DNA from: Candidatus Taylorbacteria bacterium RIFCSPLOWO2_01_FULL_45_15b
GTDB taxonomy: Bacteria > Patescibacteriota > Minisyncoccia > Phycocordibacterales > 01-FULL-45-15b
Direction: 5' to 3'
Length of the DNA stretch: 7,089 bases
Assembly (NCBI GenBank): GCA_001822655.1
Contig: MHRX01000034.1
Coordinates: 1-7,089, forward strand
Below the pieces are notes generated by a model. It saw only the letters and a list, made by a program, of their open reading frames with translations, did no database searches and was not told the origin of the DNA. The translations under genes were made by a program, and so were the position numbers. Shown piece after piece: positions 4,997 to 7,089 of this stretch; positions within the stretch are counted from its first letter, which is position 1; each line of letters starts with the position of its first letter.

Positions 4997-5648
4997 GCGT
5001 TCTGTGCAGTGTTTTATTGTGGTGGTTCGAGTTTGTCTTTGACAAGATCGTAGGCTTCCTGGTCGGATTTTCGCAGTTCCTCCGGACCGTTATTGCCTTC
5101 CTCTTCAGAAAGACGCATTTTTTCAAAAGCTTTGAGTATGGGGACTTCTTTTTGAGGTCCTCGATAGATTTAGCGATAGTTATTTCCACTCGCTCTATTC
5201 CCGTAGGAACGTGATAATTGACATGCAGGTGGTCAACGCTTTTGGCGTTGTACGCCGAGTCGCCTGAACGAATAACATAAACGCCGCCGGCTATTTCGAA
5301 TCTTGTTTCAATAGATCTGACAATTTCCAGCAAATCTGTCATTTCGGCTGGGCATAATTGATCAAGCGTAACAACATGTCTCTTCAGTGGAATAACAAAC
5401 TGGTGGAGTTGCGCCTGTGCTCCTTTTCGAGGGGCCACGTTATTTTCCCAGCATCTCCAGCTTTCATTTTCGACGATAGTTTGATTGACTTTCGGATCTA
5501 CCGTGCAGAATGGGCAAATGCGAGTTATGAGACCACGGACTTTTTCGCGGTAGTATTGCCAATTGCTGACGTTAAACACCTGCCAAATCTGTTCTTGTGG
5601 AACACCGGGAATGGTGAACTGGTCGAGTATTTCTTTATGGGGCTTCAC
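4956..5648 (-). CDS. HIT-family protein with an apparently frameshifted C-terminus
   Basis: HIT proteins are nucleotide hydrolases or transferases acting through a histidine nucleophile. The open frame gives 230 residues. Residues 1-168 look like a normal HIT protein: a zinc knuckle C45-P-F-C48, R90-H91, G-G-V-Y-V-I-R (121-127) and the active-site motif H140-L-H142-V-N144-Y-H146. The third HIT histidine is replaced by asparagine while the middle, catalytic histidine is kept; GalT-like relatives also lack that third histidine. After about residue 168 the frame turns into a K/R/N/T/S-rich tail that runs through the terminator and into the deaminase gene, whereas the -1 frame encodes a protein-like ending that stops at 5014. 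The native protein was therefore probably about 211 residues. The start is GTG at 5648, with AAAGG 5 bases upstream and AGGA directly abutting it: the only gene here with a recognisable ribosome site. Confidence 0.8.
   Translation of the reverse strand: MKPHKEILDQFTIPGVPQEQIWQVFNVSNWQYYREKVRGLITRICPFCTVDPKVNQTIVENESWRCWENNVAPRKGAQAQLHQFVIPLKRHVVTLDQLCPAEMTDLLEIVRSIETRFEIAGGVYVIRSGDSAYNAKSVDHLHVNYHVPTGIERVEITIAKSIEDLKKKSPYSKLLKKCVFLKRKAITVRRNCENPTRKPTILSKTNSNHHNKTLHRTLMRSFFYYLNQRK
4979..5003 (-). terminator. Rho-independent terminator between the convergent deaminase and HIT genes
   Basis: Arms 4986-4992 and 4997-5003 form a 7-bp stem with an ATGA loop. On the minus strand it is followed by eight T residues (plus-strand A-run 4979-4986, the last of which also pairs in the stem). 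It lies just beyond a minus-strand TAA at 5014-5016 that ends the alternative frame of the HIT gene, as expected if that TAA is the ancestral stop. The deaminase stop codon (4994-4996) sits in the loop. Confidence 0.85.
5014..5148 (-). other. Probable true 3' end of the HIT gene in the -1 frame
   Basis: From about 5148 leftward the -1 frame encodes EVPILKAFEKMRLSEEE, then G-P-E-E-L-R-K-S-D-Q-E-A-Y-D-L-V-K-D-K-L-E-P-P-Q, with TAA at 5014-5016. It is acidic, helix-prone and balanced in composition, and it stops 11 bases before the terminator stem. The frame is closed upstream by a TAA at 5170-5172, so the frame change must lie between there and about 5145, probably at the A5-G tract (5148-5153) or the C-run next to it. 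Confidence 0.7.
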
Positions 5649-5688
5649 TCCTGCCTTTCTTTTGAATGTTCAGACTACACTGCGCGGT

Positions 5689-5717
5689 AATCTATCAATG
5701 TCAATTTAGGAAGTCAA
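5689..5717 (-). promoter_or_regulatory. Candidate promoter for the frameshifted HIT gene
   Basis: On the minus strand TTGACT (5717-5712) and TAGATT (5694-5689, four of six consensus) are 17 bases apart. They lie between the terminator of the upstream operon and the GTG start. The T-tract of that terminator directly precedes the -35 box and could act as an A/T-rich upstream element. The leader would be about 34 bases and includes the ribosome site. Confidence 0.5.
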
Positions 5718-5718
5718 A

Positions 5719-5771
5719 TAAAAAAATACAAACATTTATGAAGATACGGCGATAGCGGCATCTTCATAAAT
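5719..5771 (-). terminator. Intrinsic terminator of the thyA-HIT operon
   Basis: Arms 5734-5745 and 5760-5771 form a 12-bp perfect stem with a 14-base loop. On the minus strand it is followed by a T-rich tract including seven consecutive T residues (5726-5720). The T-run starts about seven bases after the stem, so termination may be only partial. It lies 47 bases past the stop of the second HIT gene. Confidence 0.65.
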
Positions 5772-5817
5772 ACATTGGATGTTAAAAATATGCCGAGGTC
5801 TTTGAGTTGCACTGATC

Positions 5818-6333
5818 CTACTCTTTTTTGTAGTTTTTCGGCTGGCCGAATTTAAATCGCCATGCTTCGTCTTTGTTGAGCGCTGCAAGGTCGGGTTCCA
5901 CAAGATGTGCGTGAATGTGGAGTACGCTTGAGCCGTAATTGCCATGAATTGACGACCCGAAACGAAGCGCAAGACCGCCGCCGGGGATGTTTCTTTTTTT
6001 AGTTTCTTCGGTAAACATTTGGAAAAGCTCCGCTCCCGCTTCCGGATCAAGTTCTGACAAATGCTCTACGTGGGTTTTGTAGATTGCGAGTATCTGGTGT
6101 TTTACTTTGTCGTAAGGCCATTGGTTGTCGGTAAGGAGCCAGTATTTGCCCTCTTTCAAAATCGGCTTTTTGTGATATTTGGCGAGGTTTTCTTGGCAAA
6201 ACGGGCAGTGTCCTTCTTCACGGATTTTTTCCATGACCGCTTTTTGGTCAGCACACCGGATTACGTTCATATTGATGAATCGATTTTCCTGAATCTGTTT
6301 CTCATCGCCCGGTTTTTTATTGTCTGTACTCAT
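5818..6333 (-). CDS. HIT-family protein with a canonical active-site triad
   Basis: The protein has 171 residues. It carries a zinc knuckle C43-P-F-C46, the HIT fold segment Q-I-L-A-I-Y-K-T-H-V-E-H (80-91) and the complete active-site motif H139-I-H141-A-H143-L-V, in which H141 would be the nucleophile. HIT hydrolases of this kind cleave nucleoside phosphoramidates, dinucleoside polyphosphates or adenylates; the substrate cannot be told here. The first 20 residues are charged and probably flexible. The ATG at 6333 is preferred because it follows the thyA stop by a single base (TAATATG), indicating translational coupling; an internal Met at residue 22 is an alternative start. No Shine-Dalgarno site. 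A terminator follows. It is not a close duplicate of the other HIT gene, being intact and having the full triad. Confidence 0.88.
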   Translation of the reverse strand: MSTDNKKPGDEKQIQENRFINMNVIRCADQKAVMEKIREEGHCPFCQENLAKYHKKPILKEGKYWLLTDNQWPYDKVKHQILAIYKTHVEHLSELDPEAGAELFQMFTEETKKRNIPGGGLALRFGSSIHGNYGSSVLHIHAHLVEPDLAALNKDEAWRFKFGQPKNYKKE

Positions 6334-6334
6334 A

Positions 6335-7089
6335 TTAAATTGCTACTGGGATCGCCTTTATTCCCGGATGAGGATTGTAGTCAGATAATTCAAAATCGCT
6401 GTGGCGGAAATCGAAAATAGAATCATGGGTATTTTTTAATTTCATTGTCGCCAACGGCTTTGGTTCGCGAGCGAGCATCGTTTCTACCGCAGGAATTTGG
6501 TCAACAAAAATATGAGCGTCAGAGAAACTGTGCACATATTCATAGGGCACCGTACCTGTTGCGTGCGCGATCATCATTGTAAGGGCGGCGTACTGGACCA
6601 TGTTTGATGGCACGCCGACAGGCACATCGGCTGATCGTTGGAACATGTGGAGGGTCAGTTTGTTATCAAATATTCGAATATGAATCCAACCATGGCACGG
6701 ACACACGACGACTTTTTGCTGTTTGCCTTTGCCGCGGATAATGTATTGTGGGATCCATGGAGTGATAAAGTGGGTTTTGAGGTGGGGAAATTCCCGAATC
6801 TGCTCGATGATATTTTGAATTTGGTTGTACGGCACACCTTCTGCGGTGGGGAAGTCATGAAATGCCGCACCATAGGAACCCGGGCCAAGATCCCCTTCCT
6901 CGAGTCCTCGTTTCTCGCACTTTTCTTTTGTCAGCCACGACTTCCACCACGATACACCAAATTCTTCGAGACTTTTTTGAGTTCGTGCGCCATTTATAAA
7001 TGCACAAATTTCTCCGATTGCCTGACGCCAGACCGTCGCCGGCAACTTCTCTGATTCTTTTGGCGCCATGTTTCGTTCATTGATAATAG
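6335..7089 (-). CDS. thyA: Thymidylate synthase, N-terminus beyond the window edge
   Basis: ThyA methylates dUMP to dTMP with methylene-tetrahydrofolate, producing dihydrofolate for DHFR. Numbering from the ATG at 7069, recognisable features are A-I-G-E20 (folate/dUMP site), W41-W42, G-D-L-G-P-G-S-Y-G (59-67), the catalytic cysteine C125 in C-P-C-H-G-W, Q-R-S-A-D-V (144-149), G-V-P-S-N156 (dUMP-specific asparagine), A-H186-I-F188 and the classic C-terminal D-F-E-L-x-x-Y-x-P-H-P-G-I-K-A-x-P-V-A-I. The usual Tyr of the H-x-Y motif is F188. The frame stays open past the ATG at 7069 to the window edge (I-I-N-E-R-N before Met), and the first conserved block of ThyA (the R-T-G-x-G-T region) is missing. 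The real start therefore probably lies outside and 7069 is an internal Met. It heads an operon with the HIT gene one base downstream. Confidence 0.93.
   Translation of the reverse strand, partial: IINERNMAPKESEKLPATVWRQAIGEICAFINGARTQKSLEEFGVSWWKSWLTKEKCEKRGLEEGDLGPGSYGAAFHDFPTAEGVPYNQIQNIIEQIREFPHLKTHFITPWIPQYIIRGKGKQQKVVVCPCHGWIHIRIFDNKLTLHMFQRSADVPVGVPSNMVQYAALTMMIAHATGTVPYEYVHSFSDAHIFVDQIPAVETMLAREPKPLATMKLKNTHDSIFDFRHSDFELSDYNPHPGIKAIPVAI

Noticed and set aside
4993..5214. Plus-strand 73-residue hydrophobic open frame opposite the HIT gene 3' end
   Set aside because: It is the complement of the acidic helical -1 frame ending; hydrophobicity is expected from antisense of such codons, and there is no promoter or ribosome site.
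1..7089. CRISPR array, insertion sequence, phage genes or rRNA
   Set aside because: No regularly spaced direct repeats, transposase motifs, phage proteins or conserved rRNA segments were seen.

Overview
The window looks like a chromosomal segment of a bacterium of the Candidate Phyla Radiation (Patescibacteria), most likely a Parcubacteria-type lineage. This is inferred from gene content and style, since no database could be searched. The evidence is a 58-residue SecE, near-complete absence of Shine-Dalgarno sites, very short spacers, a SIMPL-type protein tail, two HIT proteins with CPFC zinc knuckles, a GTYDMVHIGH cytidylyltransferase-like protein, and an rplK with no rplA after it. TGA is used as a stop codon, which argues against the TGA-glycine lineages (Gracilibacteria/SR1).

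Layout. Positions 1-148 hold the 3' end of a SIMPL-family gene on the + strand. Positions 149-710 are non-coding, with a perfect 48-bp palindrome, a terminator-like hairpin and promoter candidates. Positions 711-1921 are a compact + strand transcription/translation operon: secE, nusG, rplK. Positions 1922-2245 are a string of inverted repeats including a strong terminator. Positions 2246-2731 (-) are dihydrofolate reductase, divergent from a + strand group with its own promoters: a CYTH triphosphatase-like gene, a HIGH-motif nucleotidyltransferase, and a fusion of a degenerate HIGH-type domain to a dCMP-deaminase domain. Convergent to these on the - strand are a HIT gene whose 3' end appears frameshifted, a second HIT gene, and a thymidylate synthase truncated by the window edge.

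How they fit together. The right two thirds is a nucleotide and thymidylate neighbourhood. The deaminase could make dUMP from dCMP. ThyA would methylate dUMP to dTMP using methylene-tetrahydrofolate, and DHFR would regenerate tetrahydrofolate. The CYTH, nucleotidyltransferase and two HIT proteins all belong to nucleotide phosphate-handling superfamilies, but their substrates cannot be read from sequence. The left third supplies the Sec translocon subunit, the NusG elongation factor and ribosomal protein L11.

The points most worth a second look are the nucleotidyltransferase and nucleotidyltransferase-deaminase pair, the apparent frameshift in the HIT gene, the palindromes (including the cluster where rplA would be expected), and -10-like boxes placed 13-14 nt before several SD-less start codons.
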